This document shows positions 20,395 to 32,982 of a DNA stretch of 64,000 nt, in pieces; the stretch's first letter is position 1, and every line of letters begins with the position of its first letter. Both the position numbers and the translations under genes were made by a program. The DNA lies in the NCBI GenBank assembly GCA_030374805.1, contig JARGSG010000015.1:992001-1056000 (forward strand), written 5' to 3'. The DNA comes from Gracilaria gracilis (lineage: Eukaryota > Rhodophyta > Florideophyceae > Gracilariales > Gracilariaceae). A model generated the notes under the pieces. That model made no database searches, was not told the origin of the DNA, and saw only the letters and a program-made list of their open reading frames with translations.

Positions 20395-21730
20395 TTAAAG
20401 ACATAAGAAGTAATCTTTGTAAGAGCATCCGTAGGGTTGACCGGTCCATCTTAAAGAGTTGAGCTCCCGGGTCTCGAAGGAGTCTCGTAGCCGTGAGACT
20501 GTGGGGTGGGGTCGAAAGTCTTTTCGCTCGTGTAGTGTAGATATTGTTCCATATAGTTCAAACGAGTCTACAAACATCTGCAAGTTTGGCCTTGGTATTT
20601 GGCCAAATAGATGCACCATGTAAGGCACCGTCTTGGCCAGGGAGATTGCTCGATCCGCTGTGTGGGCGGCGGCTAGTATTTCCGCACCCGCGGAGGAGGC
20701 AAAGACCCTGTGATTTTTGGAGCTGTGCCAGTTCAATACATGGAACACCCGAAGCTCCTTGGACTGGAAGAATAACCCACACAGAAACCTTGTCTGAACA
20801 AAAGAGGTGTTGCCTGAAGCGTGATCACTGAAGCCTATTACTTCGGATTCAAGGCTGCTAGGAGACATAGGTTCGGCTGATGACTTGTACAGCAGCGTAG
20901 GCGACAACTGTTTGAAGTGAACCAGGGCTTGTTTTAGTTGCCATTTATGGCTCATTTTTAGCTGAGAGACGTTCTGCTTACGTGTCACTAAGGAGACCTG
21001 TGGAAGAATGCCGTGGCCAAGGAAGTTCAGCTCCCCGGTCAATGCCTGGAAGCGTCGTAGGTCTTCCAGGGTGCACGCGCCGTTGCTCTTTTTCTTGCGG
21101 TGATGGGAGAGTTCGATCGGCTTGATGGTCGAGAGAAACTCCTCCATACTCAAGGAGACGCTGACGTCTGCGTGTTATTTGATGAAGAGGCGGTTGAAGA
21201 CAATATCTTGTCCTCTGTTGAACTGCCACACATCGAACTTTGTGGAGATATCTTCTCTGAAGCTTTGCATAGGCTCTGGTTTTCGGGAGAAGATCATTTC
21301 GTTGACTACTTTGGCTGAAGCTATTACTAGCTCACCGCTTTGTCACATCAGAAACAGTTGTAGGATTCCAAGGGCATAAACAAAGGCTATATCCGGAAGC
21401 CACTCTTCGACACAGAGTTGCCATAGCCTTTCGGACTCCACTAGTTTGTAGCCAGGGGCGAGTAACTTCCATGACTCAGCCGTATATGCGCTCCAGCCTC
21501 GTAACGGACGCATTTGAGATGTCTCGCTTCAGCTCTCCTGCCTGCAGGAAGGCCAATTTCACGTCAAGTCATTCTATTGGAAGTAGAGTAGAGTTTGTTG
21601 GTGGTAAGGTCATTCTCAGGAGGCGTCTAGTTGACATTCGTAGTGTTGGGAGGGTGCCGGGGCTTCCCTTTGCACTGAGTGCATGCTGCGTTGGAAGTCC
21701 ACGGATGCACTTCGTGTTGGCGTTCACACG
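20395..21730 (-). mobile_element. Ty1/copia-like pol remnant (fossil)
   Basis: The minus strand carries the end of reverse transcriptase and an RNase H-like region. Readable parts are RRFQALTGELNFLGHGILPQ, VIGFSDHASGNTSF, FHVLNWHSSKNHRVFASSAG with AEILAAAHTADRA, and MFVDSFELYGTISTLHERKD. This order and wording resemble the C-terminal half of copia-type polyproteins in fungi and protists. It is an incomplete fossil with several breaks and no LTRs that I could identify. A different LTR class cannot be excluded. Confidence 0.6.
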
Positions 21731-22348
21731 GTGATGCTTCGGTTGCACGTGTATTTCAGTGGTAGCGGGGAGAAGTGGTAGGCGGTTGACGTCTTCGTTG
21801 CCAACACCATGGCATGTTTCCATCCTGGTGCTCCGCGTCCCGTCCTCATTCCGCCTGACAGCCCTCATGGACTGCCATTGCCGTTACTGCCGCCGCCGCC
21901 CCCGTCGCCTCCTCCGCTACTGTCGCAGCCGCCCGCAAACTCCCCGCACTTTTTTCCGCCGCCGTTACCCCGAGCCGCCTCGTCGTCTGGTGGGGACTCC
22001 GTTCGCTGCGTGCGATATGTCCCTGCCATGCACAGTCCGAGGCGTGGAAGTCCGACGCCTCGAGATGCGGCCAGGCGGATTAGTCGTCGTCGTCGCGTAT
22101 GTGGTGGAGGTGCCCTTCCAGCTCCTACCTTCGCGGATGGCACGATGCCATCCGCGTAGTCGAAAAGGAGCTGCCTCGCGGGGCTGTGGCCATCCTGGCC
22201 CGACTGCTCCACGAGTTGCGGGAAGTGCACCAGCGATATGGGATATAGAATATAAAAGATAATGCATATTTGCTACTGTATGCAATAATAAGTATACTCT
22301 GCTTTCTGCTTATCGCTCTTCCTCCTCTCCCTTCTTCCTCACTTTCAC
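21731..22348. other. GC-rich stretch, no gene supported
   Basis: Overlapping Pro/Arg-rich frames on both strands between 21759 and 22285 reflect base composition (CCGCCGCC runs) rather than a protein family. Part may belong to the copia-like remnant upstream. Confidence 0.35.
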
Positions 22349-22678
22349 ATGGAGCATTCCATTTACTGCTTCCGTCAAAGGCTCACTGTTTTCTCTGGAA
22401 AGGCGCAGTTTCTTTTGTACGTTTGTGAAGGTTCACACAAGGCAATGGCAAAAACCAATGAAGCCGATATGAGGTCTCTAGCGCGTACGACACAGATAAT
22501 TTTAGTTTTGATGCCTCCTTTCTCAATTTTCATTGGGTGGGGGGTTGTGTACCATGCCCGTGCGAGCCCCTCGGATTTTGGAATAGTTGCGGGTTGCGTT
22601 CCAGGGTTTAAACGACCATGTTCGGTTTATGAGTGCTCGCATATGGACGAGGGTGGCCATACATGTGCTTCCTTTTGA
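22349..22678 (+). pseudogene. Second dioxygenase-like fragment
   Basis: 110 residues related to 8700-8930. FSGKAQFLLYVCEGSHKAMA and MRSLARTTQIILVLMPPFSI, then FIGWGVVYHARA, line up with LASGGSSFMIWVCERSHNMY, LRRLSRTMVVKKFRVLPHSV and LIGRGDVFHAGA. It lacks the upstream HxD segment and the C-terminal R.H.Y part, so it is a fragment. MPPFSIFIG.G..YHA keeps the usual family wording better than the first copy does. No element ends are visible around it; 22679-23145 holds nothing I recognise. Confidence 0.55.
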
Positions 22679-23145
22679 ACCATACTGACATCATGATCAC
22701 AGAACCTAACCGAATGAAACCATAATAAACTTGTGCCTTTGATGCTAACCGTGAACAAAATGCTCCAATAAAAGTATTACTCAATAGATATTGCCAATCG
22801 CGAATGCAATGATGATGTGTACACGTGTCAAATGTGTTCATTGTGAGTCATCAGGATGTTTTCATAGATCGAACGGCCAAGTTTTGTCCATTGGACCCCG
22901 TAATTCGCTGATATTTGCAAGAGATTTGCTTCATACAGGAACCAAACCAAGTTTTTTTTGAAAGAAAGCAAAAGGATCACACCATGTTTAGAACAGGATT
23001 TTCGATTGCAACTCTGAACAAGATGCTCTTATGTCCTTTATTCTCAATTGACATTACCAATCGCGAGGCAAGTACTAGTCGTGACACGTGGAGAACTTGT
23101 TCGCTGGGCATCACCAAGTTCTTATCGTAGGTTACCAGACCAAAT

Positions 23146-23991
23146 TTAATATAGTGGCACGGGCACTGCCTACGGTGAGGAGTGTCAAATGGGTATGGGA
23201 CCAACGGGAGACCACTGGTAAGAGGATGCAATGGATGGGCGCTAGCTGTCGTGCCTACAAGAAATGGCGAGCGACGTAGCAATGTCTTGTAAACCTTAAG
23301 GATGATGGCAATTGCCAACCAAGATGGAAAGTAGTTGCCAAGAGGGTATCTGACTTTTCCACAGGAGGAAGGCGCAGCTCGAGTAGCCTACGTTTGTGTT
23401 CTCGGAAATGGAATTTTACATTCAAGAATGCTAGTTTTGAGGAAAGTTTATCTGGTGAATTTATTCAATTTTTTTTTCATATGTGTGTTTGATATGACTA
23501 GATACGTCTTGGATGTGCTAGTTTAACATTCAAAATTTGGAGTTCGGGAAATCTTTCGTTCTCAATACTAGCATATTTGAAATTCTGGAAATTCTGTAAA
23601 TGTTGGATTCCAAATTTGAAATGTTAAACTAGCACATCAAAGACGTATCTAGTCATATGAAACACAAAAATGAAAAAAAAATTTGAATAGATTCACTAGA
23701 TAAACTTTCCTCAAAACTAGCATTCCTGAATGTAAAATTCCATTTCCGAGAACACAGACGTAAATATCGGCTGTGAGGCGCCTCGACCTCTAAAGTGGTG
23801 GACTGTAACGCGGTGCAACACGTGCACAAGCAATACTACCTATGGTACAAAAACTATAAATCAGGAATTAGTAGACCTTTTGGGGCCGGCCAACGTCCAC
23901 GTGTGCCACCTGTGGACTAGCTCAAATACCGCACCGGGCCGGCCAGCAATGCCATATCCAAGACACAAATCGTAGGGTACACTGTACCACA
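23146..23991 (-). repeat. 3' LTR of the gypsy-type element, with a MITE inside
   Basis: Aligned end to end with 46473-46949. Both carry GGGCACTGCCTACGGTGAGG and GGGGCCGGCCAAC, and both end (plus strand) in GTAGGGTACACTGTAC.ACA. The MITE at 23391-23760 accounts for the extra length. A purine tract on the minus strand abuts its inner edge. Confidence 0.88.
23391..23760. mobile_element. Foldback MITE 2 with X-type termini
   Basis: 370 bp with near full-length inverted arms. Ends are CGTTTGTGTTCTCGGAAATG and the reverse complement CGTCTGTGTTCTCGGAAATG. Flanking TA occurs on both sides (23389-23390 and 23761-23762). The partner LTR at 46.7 kb lacks the insert and reads through the equivalent point with one TA-sized dinucleotide, so the insertion and its 2-bp duplication are directly demonstrated. 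Confidence 0.92.
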
Positions 23992-24071
23992 CACCTCTCC
24001 CCTCAGACGCTGCCGTCGTGGTAGCGCATACCATCGTCCCCGAACCCGTCGCAGGACTTGATTGACGAGCT

Positions 24072-26228
24072 TTGGTTCTCCCTAGCATCATGTCCAATCC
24101 GTACGAGGACGTACCGGTGCCACGGATCCGAACCGTGTCCAGAGGTCTTCCCAGCTCAACGCTAGAGCCTATGGAGAGTCCTTTCACACCTCAGAGGATC
24201 ACGCTGCCTTCACCACAGAATCTTGGGAGCCTAAGGCGTCCAGGGGACGAGTATGACCATAAGCTTGGCCGTGGTCCAGCCGGAAGCCGCCATCACACCC
24301 TACCGTATTCGGTGGAATACTACAAAAGGTTCCAAGACGACTACTTCGATGCACGCCGATTCGCAGCAATTCCAGAGTCCTCCCGCGGTCCAAAGAAGGT
24401 GTGGGAGGATGCATGGCTCTAGCGATGGCTGCATGCGCCTGTCAACGGCCGCACGGTCCTGCAGTGGCAGGGGAGGCTCGTTACCGACATGCCGTACCTG
24501 CGGGCTCTCGCCGAGCAGGATTACCAGCGGCGCGTAAATTCCATCCTATTGGACATCTATTCCGAGGTTTCCAATCGGTCAGCACCGCTTCCTCCGGCGC
24601 AACATAACCTCCTGGGCCTCATCGCATTTCTGGCTCCTTACGACAGGATGTATTGGATGACCGATCGGCCTCACTGGAATGAAATGGCGGAGCCGGAAGG
24701 CAGGATGCGCACCAACCTCGGGGTCCTGTTCTGCTGGAACCAGGTTGATTTCCATGATATGGAGGCCCCAGACCGTAACGAGCTGTAGCTGAAACTCCCC
24801 CAGTTTCAAAATCTCGAATAGGAGAAATTCTGGGGCGTTTTGAACCTTCTGGCTGTCCCAACTCCCTCAGTGGTCGCGTATCACTCCCGACCGCTGATAC
24901 TGAATCGGAATCAGCGACGAAACTGGCCGACGTGGCAGGTAGTGACCGTGGAATAGGCAGTCTTCGTCCTAATGGCTTTCCTGGACACCAGCAGGTGTGG
25001 TGTGCGGTGCAACGTGTGAACAAAGGCCTGGCGCGTGTGGAGCAACTCCGATGAATTTCGCAGTCCTCGCGGGCGCCTCGTGCCCCTCCCTGGGATGCTG
25101 ATCGTCTACCTCCGTGGGTTAGGTCTCCAGAACATCTTTCGTGCCACTAAGTACAGTTATTCCCGTGTGGAATGCCTTTAGGATTATGTGGGCCGCGTGG
25201 ACTGGAGAGCCACTCCTGGTTATCTATGATACGATTATGACGAGGACAACTTCGAGGCGATACCACTTCACCCTTACAGACGAGACGACGGCAGGGAATA
25301 CCCGTCGTTCCCCAGTAGGATTACTTCCGATATCGTACCGCGTTGGGAAGTGCCTGACTATTATCCAAGAGGTAGGGGATTTGTCGGGTCCTGCATTGTA
25401 CCAGACAATGCCACTTTAGCTCCGCCAGCGGGTTCAAGTGGGGCGAGAGACTCCAGTGGGCGTGGTGAAGCCGATGCTTCGTGTGAGAGCCCCCCAGAAT
25501 CTCCGCCACCTAGCGCAGCTCTCAAACTCGCCGCTCCGTCGCTGGTGCCCGCAGTAGACGCTGAAGATGAAGGGGATATCACACTGGTTCCAGACAACAG
25601 AGTTCGAGATTATGAGAGCCGTGAATGCGGCACTCTGGCGTTTGCAGCTCTCTGTGGCGTGAGTATTCGCGAAGGACGAGAGGACGTCACCGCGCCCAGC
25701 ACCGTACCGGAAATATGCTTCCACTCACTCCCAGGGGTCGACCTAGCTCCTAGTACCGGCACGATGTTGCTGCCGGACACGTATGCGGCGTTCAGAGCCC
25801 TTGACGGGGAGATGCGAAACCAGGGGTACCGCGGACGCTTTAGACTCGGTGACGTCGCCATGTCCGCCCGATCGTGGTTACGTCGATCCAGGAGGTACGA
25901 AGCGCTAGTGACTGTAATGCAGAGGCTGCGTGGGAGCAGTGCTGCAATGGTGGGGGATACTTTCCGGCTGGTTCACCAGAAAACAACAGCCAGCCTGGAC
26001 GAACGCTTCGGTAGGCAGCTGATGACCCTGTCGGACTCCGAAGTTTCAAATGATCTAGACGCAGTGCCTTTAAGCGCCCTACGGCCGCCGAGAGGTGGGC
26101 ATTTCAGGCGCATTAGGAAAGGCAGAGGTGCTCCAGTTCAATCAAACACTTCACCTTCCGGTAGGTCGCCAATCCCGGGGCCCCATCGAATCATTTGCAA
26201 GCGAAGCGGGATGAAAATCCTTCTGTAG
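24072..26228 (+). other. Opposite-strand frames between integrase and 3' LTR of the gypsy-type element (fossil)
   Basis: Plus-strand frames lie inside the retroelement, antisense to gag-pol. One region, about 24090-24788, reads MSNPYEDVPVPRIRTVSRGL and later LLGLIAFLAPYDRMYW. A second, 25350-26228 (292 residues), contains RNQGYRGRFRLGDVAMSARS and YEALVTVMQRLRGS. They match no family I know. Some plant gypsy elements carry antisense genes in this position, so an accessory antisense gene is a reasonable reading. Captured host sequence is the alternative. It is not intact. Confidence 0.5.
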
Positions 26229-27056
26229 GAATGAAGCAAACAGGTTCCAGTAGTGCGAGTGGCGGCCATATCGATTATCGAAACGACTAAGCCAAGATTG
26301 GTGCGACAAATACAACAGAGTTACACGCCATGATAATCAACGATTACCTGGCCGCACCCACGCAAATTACCAGACATGCTAAGAGTGCCAGCTGTACTCG
26401 GTGGCATATCTGGGTTTGCCATTAGGTCAAAAGGCTAAGGCCTAATCAAATAAAGTAATTGCTTGATTTTTTAAGTCTTGCCTTGGGTTCGCGCGCGTGC
26501 GCTCGCGCTTTGGCCTTTCGCAGGTGACCAGCCAGGCCAAAATAGCTCACAACGAGCGTTTCCCAGAAACTCCAAATCCGGTGTCGGCTTGCATCTGCGC
26601 GGCCTGGAAGCCCAGATACGATCGATTCTTTGTTTTCGGCCTAAAAACCAGATGGCAAGCGGTTTCAAAAAATCGACGCCAATTCCAGTCGATTTTCTGG
26701 CGCACCACTCCCTTTCGCATGCGGCCCATGCGCGAGGAGGTACCCGGTGGTGTTTGGCGTTAGTGAGTTATAGAGTTAGAATAGCTTTTAGCCTGGCTGG
26801 TAACGAGAAAATACCAGATAGAATACTTTGCTTTGGCATTGCTGGACGCTTGGTCTATCTGTGCTACCGATCGTACGCTCCCTCTCTAAAGGCGCGCTCC
26901 GTGCGCCTTTGTTTCTTCCAGTACCTGCGGATAAAGTTCTCCGGGATGTGACTACGAAGTTCCCAAGAGTCCTCCGCTGGGCGAAGCCCTACCAAAGAAC
27001 TTTGTACACGACATTCCGTCGTCGTCGATATTAGCGGAGGCGATGTGGTCGATCAC
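26229..27056. other. Internal region of the gypsy-type element without a recognisable gene
   Basis: Frames here (for example 26478-26951 plus) are short and unlike any family I know. Part may be the untranslated tract between pol and the opposite-strand frames. Confidence 0.35.
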
Positions 27057-30000
27057 CTACTCCTTAAGAAGAACCTCCTCGGGAATATCCATTTTGCCCA
27101 ATGGAGCAAAGCCGGGAGGATGAAGATTTTCAGCAAGCACTGGAACATTATTAAGCGGAACAAACGATTCCTCTGGAAGGTCTATCTCGTCCATCGGAGC
27201 AAAACCGTTGGTAGGCGGGTTAGCACCAATGGAGGAACCTTTGGTGGCCGCCAGACCTGCCGTTGGATCGACGCTCACAGCCTTCGGACCTGAAGTAGAT
27301 ACTCCATAGATAGAAACGCTACCGTCAGGCGTACTCAAAGGGCGGTCGGCCACAACCTCCTTTGAGGATGGACCATTGGTAAATTACTAGAGGGAGGAGT
27401 AGTTGTCTCACGCGCTGCCGTTGGTACCGAAGGAAATGCATCGGAAGGGGGTCTCGTACCATTGGTTCCTGCTTGAGATACCCTTTGGGATGAGGCCAAT
27501 GGAGCGCGCGAGACGCGGTCACTCGCCACGGTATCCTCAAGGCCCTCTCTCTCGATTGTACCCGTGTGGGTAGACGATCGAAAAACCTTAAAGGGACCAA
27601 TGGACTTCGGCAAGAGCTTCCTAGACCCCAATTCCATTTCATCCAATGGTTTGTCCGACGATGCTCTGTCGAGGAAGACCAGCTCGCCATCCTTAACGGT
27701 AGAGGTAAACTTTACGGTTTTGTCGAAGTCCGCCTTGTATCTGAGCTGGGCTCGAAATAGGGTAGACTTTGCCGTTCGAAGGATATCGTCAATTCTTCGG
27801 CGAGCGTAGCGCTTAGCCGGCGTAGGCGTCATTCCTTCCGTGATATCCTGAGGGACCCAGGACGTTTTCACATCTACAGCCAATGGCACAGGCTGCCGAA
27901 CCAGGGTCAGGTCGAACGGGGTAGTACCAGTGGACCTATGCACCTGTGTGTTGTAGGCATAGACCAAAGGTTCTACGTAGTCGTCCCAATCTAATTGGTG
28001 CTCAGCAGTGTAGTAAGCCAGACGGTTAACAAGCGTCTCGTTAGACCGTCTGGCCTGACCATTGGTTTGAGGATGGTAAGCTGTCGTGGTGACATGCTTT
28101 ATACCTCAGATGGCGCAGTAGTGCTCGAAGAATTTCGACATTAACTGGCTGCCCCTATCCGTTAGGAGGTAGAGCAGGAAACAATACGTAAAAACCCAAT
28201 GGGTAAGAAAAGCCATTGCCACATCCGTTGCGGTAGTCGTCATCAACGGTATAGCCCTTGCGGTTTTCTTGAACCTATCGGTGATCACCAGGATAAACTG
28301 GTTCCTATGGACAGACTTGGGCAGAGGCCCGATGATGTCTATGGTGATAAACTCTAAAGCTCCTGCCGCTGGGAACAACTTGAGCTTAGCCTGATGGCGT
28401 GCTCGTGTCTCACGGATCTTTGCACAGGAAGCACAGGTCTTCGCTGCATTCCAAAGGTCGTTAGCAATAAAGGGATAATAGAAATGCTTCCTAAGAGTCT
28501 GATATATTAGGGTACCCCCAAGATGGCCAGCAAACCTTGGGTAGTGCGCTAGATAGAGAAAGCGATCCTGTAGGGACTGAGAGATGACCTTCTGGATGGA
28601 ATCGTCCAACGGGGACCTTCGGCACAGTAATCCGAACTGGTCAAAGTCGAACAGGCATCCATTGGTTCCCACGAGTCCTGCCTTCTCTTGGCAGTACTCA
28701 TCGTTCTTCTGGGTCTGCAGGAGTTTCTCAAGGTTTATGGGAAGAAGTTTTTTTTCCTCTGGCACAATTGCGTTAACCTTTAGGGCTAGTTGGTCGGGCT
28801 GGCCCTCCTTTGGCCAATCCAGTAGATAAACTTCCTTAGGGTGAACATCACCATCGGAACAATGCAGTCTAGCCAAGAAGACGTCATTCTCTGGGTCTGT
28901 TTTGTACCCATCGAGGTTTGGCGTTTGTATATCGTCGTTCAAAGTAGTATCGTCACCACGATCCGTAAGTATGCGACTGAGCGCTTCTGTCGCAAGATGT
29001 TTGACCCCTGGCCTATAGGTTACATGGAATTCGAACTCAGAAAGCCGCAGAATCTGCCTGGCTAGCATACTAGATGCGTCCGTCATATTCAGCAGCCAAC
29101 GGAGAGAGTGGTGATCTGTCCTGATGGTAAATCGAATTCCTTCGAGGCAAGGCCTTAAGGTTGATACTGCCCACACAATGGCTATGCATTTCTTTTCGGT
29201 AGGGCTGTAGCTTTTTTTTGGCGCTGTTTAGAGTCCTGCTCCGGTAACCAATTGGTCGGTAGTTCTTTGGTGATTCTTGCTCCTGTAGGAGAGGACATCC
29301 AATCTGCCCATCAGAGTCGTCCGTGCCCAGAATATACGGCTTACCTGGCTTCTGTAAAGCCAGTATCAGAGGGTTCAGTAGTCTATCTTTTAAGGTTTGA
29401 AAGGACTTGTACTGTTCCTCCGTTAGGCAATGGAATTCTGATGGTGTCCTCTTCTTGAGCATCTCATTAAGGGGTGCGGCAATCTTCGAGAAGCCCTCGA
29501 CACACCTTCAGTAGACATTGCCCAGCCCAAGGAAGGAGCCCAATTCCGTATGGGTCTGCGAGGGTTCCGCGAATTGTATCGCGTCAGTTGTTCTCTTGGC
29601 CGCGTGGAGCTTTCCGGGGTGAACCACATGGCCGAGATAATTCACTGAGGCTTGGAAAAAGAAGCACTTGAGTAGTTTCAGCGGTATTCCAGTTTCGCGT
29701 AGAATCCTAAGGACAGACCTCACATGTGTGAAGTATTCCCGAACGGTTTTAGAAAAGCCGATTACGCCGTCCAAATAATCCAAGGCTAACTTCTATTTTA
29801 TCCTGCATAGGATAATGTCCATAGCCTGTTGAAAAGTCGCCGGTGCGTTCATTAAACCAAAGGGCATCCGTGTAAAACGCAACAATCCCTCGTGGGTTGT
29901 GAACGTTGTCAGGGGCTTCGCGTCTCTATCCAATGGTATCTTCCAATAGCCCCAATTGGCATCCAGCGTAGTAAATACCGTAGCTACGCCTAGGAGCCGA

Positions 30001-30541
30001 GGTAGTCGTCCATCCGAGGCATTGGATAGCTGTCCTGTTTGCTCATCGCGTTCAGCCTTCGGTAGTTAATGCAGATCCTGACGGAGCCGTCCTTCTTCGC
30101 CACGAGGACGACGGGACTTGCCCATTCATGGGGCGGAGCAGGCTCGATGACAGTGGCCTTGCGCATCTTGGCCATTTGCTCCGCCACATTTTCACGCCTC
30201 TTAAGGCCTGTACGGTACGGGTGTGGTACAACGGTTTCGCTTCATTTTTAAGGTCGATGTGGTGCTTCCTGGCGTGAACCTTTCCCAAATGACCAGACCA
30301 TATGGATTTAAATTCCCTGAGAAGCTCTATAACCTGAGGACGGTACCCTTCGAATTCGCGCCCTAGGGTTACCTCCTCCTCCCAATTTTCGACGTCCTCG
30401 TCCGAGGTAGGGGTCAGCTCATCCCATGAGGTTTCCATCGCAGCCATTGGAACCGGTAATGCAATACCGATTACAGTACCTTTGGGCAACCGAACGGGAC
30501 GGTCCCGGAAGTTGCTCATCTGAATCCAGAAGGGTACCATT
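27057..30541 (-). mobile_element. Gypsy-type pol: reverse transcriptase, RNase H, integrase (fossil)
   Basis: In minus-strand order: a reverse transcriptase entry region (PVVLVAKKDGSVRICINYRR, about 30050-30110), the catalytic-site neighbourhood near 29760, an RNase H region (ILGTDDSDGQIGCPLL, then FTIRTDHHSLRWLLNMTDAS), an integrase zinc-binding segment (CASCAKIRE) and core (FITIDIIGPLPKSV), and an integrase C-terminal region with a Pro/Thr-rich tail to 27057. The order RT-RNase H-INT is that of Ty3/gypsy. It is broken in several places. Confidence 0.85.
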
Positions 30542-30694
30542 CGTCTGTGTTCTGCAAGGTGGAATACTGGGTGCTATTTGTGGAATAGTTGCTAGTTTTA
30601 GGCGTTATCTGGGCGCGCGCGGGGGTGGCAGAGGCTGGCACTCAAAAAATTAACAGATTTTGGAATATTGTATTCCATCTCGCGCAGTTTAATG

Positions 30695-31744
30695 CTAGTG
30701 TCTATTTGACAACTGACCTCATATGAGGTCAATTGACCTCATATGAGGCCAGAATATAACACTTTAAAAATATGGATGTAAACCAGTTCAGAGTCTCTAA
30801 ACCACCTCTCTAGAACCGCATTCGGCATCACATTCATGGCGGAGTAGAACATCTAGTACAAAGAACGACGCTGAGTAGTAATTGGGGAAAAGATATATTT
30901 GCTACATTAGAAAATTTAATCAAATCTTAACTTCTTCAACGAAAAGAAGTTTTTTTATCCTTCTTCCTAAAGTAAACCAGAAAACCTCGACAACATATAT
31001 TCAACCTGTTTCAAATTGCTCTCAGAATAAAGGGTGTTAAGGGCCTGGTATAATTTACAATAGTTTTTCCACAACTTTGAAATGCCGGACTTCTCAAATT
31101 TAATGGAAAATCTATCTCGAAAGCTATGGACATCATTTTCGCAGACTTGTGAAACTACCACGTTACAAAACTGTTTTTGAGGCTGTTTTAGGTGCAATGA
31201 TGCGAACTGAAACAAAAACAAACCTGAGAATGGTACCACTTTACGACTTCATGTGACTCAATGTACTATAAAGAGTTAATGTTCTCTGCGTAGGCCAGTA
31301 TGTTAAATTTGTTTAAAAGCACTCAGAATGCTTATATATCTCTTGCACACATACGTTTGGCTCATATAATATTAAAAAGTGCGTTATCTCAATACTAGCT
31401 GATCGTCAAGAACTATAGCAACAAAAACATTAAGTACGTTTGAAGCATTATAAGCAGTTTTTAAGTTATATGTAGAATTTTTTGGCGTTTAAACCTAAAT
31501 AGTAATTCTACATGCAATCAGATGACTACTAAAGCACTTATTGCTTGGAATTGGTTCGCTTCAAATGGTTATTTGGGGTTATGAAACTAGTTTGATTGCA
31601 TAATTGTAGTTGTTTTCTAATGAATCGCTGAATTATGTGCAAAGCTTTATCTAATTTTTTACATTTCTCTCACTATCTGTGCTGACCTCATATGAGGTCA
31701 TTTTGACCTCATATGAGGTCAACGCGCTGGTCCGATAGACACTA
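30695..31744. mobile_element. A/T-rich insert bounded by paired palindromes
   Basis: A segment of about 1,050 bp, clearly richer in A/T than its surroundings. TGACCTCATATGAGGTCA occurs at 30714-30731, 31683-31700 and 31704-31721, with a nearly complete copy at 30734-30748. The outer flanks carry TAGTGTCTAT (30695) and its inverse ATAGACACTA (31735-31744), so the whole is an inverted-repeat-ended unit. No transposase is seen. One 90-residue minus frame (30967-31239) is of doubtful meaning. It is probably a non-autonomous transposon inside X. No clear target duplication found. Confidence 0.65.
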
Positions 31745-32049
31745 TGGTCTCCTAGTAATTCGAGAGGTTCGCCTCGCAACCCACCCCAAGTACACTCTTT
31801 TCCTCGACCCTCTCCAAATTTTCCATCCGTGCTAGTTCCAATTTTCATTTCGCCCAAAAATGCGAAGCAATTGCCAACCCAGCCACCCTACGACATCCGC
31901 TCATTCCTTCCCATCTCCTTCTCGACTCAACACTGCCACCCCCTTACCATACTAGAGTCGATTTCCGCACCTCACGCGTTCGAATCCTGCGTTTTCGTCT
32001 CCTCAAACGTCATCTCGTAGAACTTCCGCGGGTTGCTCTCCCTATTCTC

Positions 32050-32982
32050 TTACGCTCTCCTCGCCCCAAAACGGCTCCCCATACCACCCATCCTCCGCTC
32101 TCTCTGCTCTTGCAGTATGCGCTCCGCCGTCTGCACCGCATGCCTCGCGCTTCGAAACCCAGTCAACGTCGCAACCCGCAGCCCCGGCCGCACCTTCTCT
32201 CCTGCCACCTTCCCTCCCTCCTTGCGTCTCTTCTTCAAGCGACTACCCACTTTTTTAGTTTTTGGCGTCACAGGAGATCCCTTCTCAACCTTCGTACCCC
32301 CCTTGGCGCAACTTCCTCCCACCTCCCCTTCTGTCCCCGTCAGTATCCCCTTCACCTCCACCAACAACAACCGCGCCTTTTCCACCTCTCCAATCTGCAT
32401 CTCCAGCATCTCCAACCTCCCCTTTAGCATCACATTTTCCTCTTTCAGCTCTCGTATCTCCTTCCCTACGCATTCCACCATCCCATCCGCATGACGACCT
32501 ATCTTCATTCCCAGTACCTTCAAACCATTCCGCAAATTAGATATTGCTTCCAATGACACCCCATTCTCCTCCTCACTCAACACCACCCCTCCCATCTTCG
32601 CCACACTCTCCGCAATACAATCATCCATTCACTCCTTCATCACAACTCCCAACAACCTCACCCGCTCTTTCATTTCCCCCGTAAATTGCTCTTTCCTACC
32701 TCCCGCTCCACCTCCACCCTCCATGTGCTCCCCAATCCCAAACTGGCTCAGGTGCACTGCCCCTTTCTTCCATATCCCATCTCTCTCCCCCTCCTTCTCC
32801 ACCACCTTCGAGCGCACATCTGCAGCCCCTGCCTTCCCCACAGCCACAACCTCCTCCTCTCGTGAACCTCCATCCACCCGCGCAACTTCGGCCACGTCCC
32901 GCTTCGGAGACGGCATTCCTCCGATCTCCTTCTCTTCTAGGAATGCAAGAAGCTCCTCGTCCTTCACGTTTCCGTTCGACAT
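32050..32982 (-). pseudogene. Coiled-coil transposon-cargo protein, copy C
   Basis: Start ATG at 32982 gives MSNGNVKDEELLAFLEEKEI, shared with copy A. A single in-frame TGA near 32629 splits an otherwise open frame of about 310 codons. After it come VAKMGGVVLSEEENGVSLEA and the heptad coiled coil IRELKEENVMLKGRLEMLEM, then VQTAERILQEQRERRMGGMG, the conserved end motif. It is transcribed towards the left terminus of X, the same arrangement as copies A and B relative to theirs. The A/T-rich insert lies between the gene and the terminus. Function unknown. Confidence 0.68.

Noticed and set aside
21759-22285. Pro/Arg-rich frames on both strands
   Set aside because: A GC-rich low-complexity stretch opens several frames at once; no motif.
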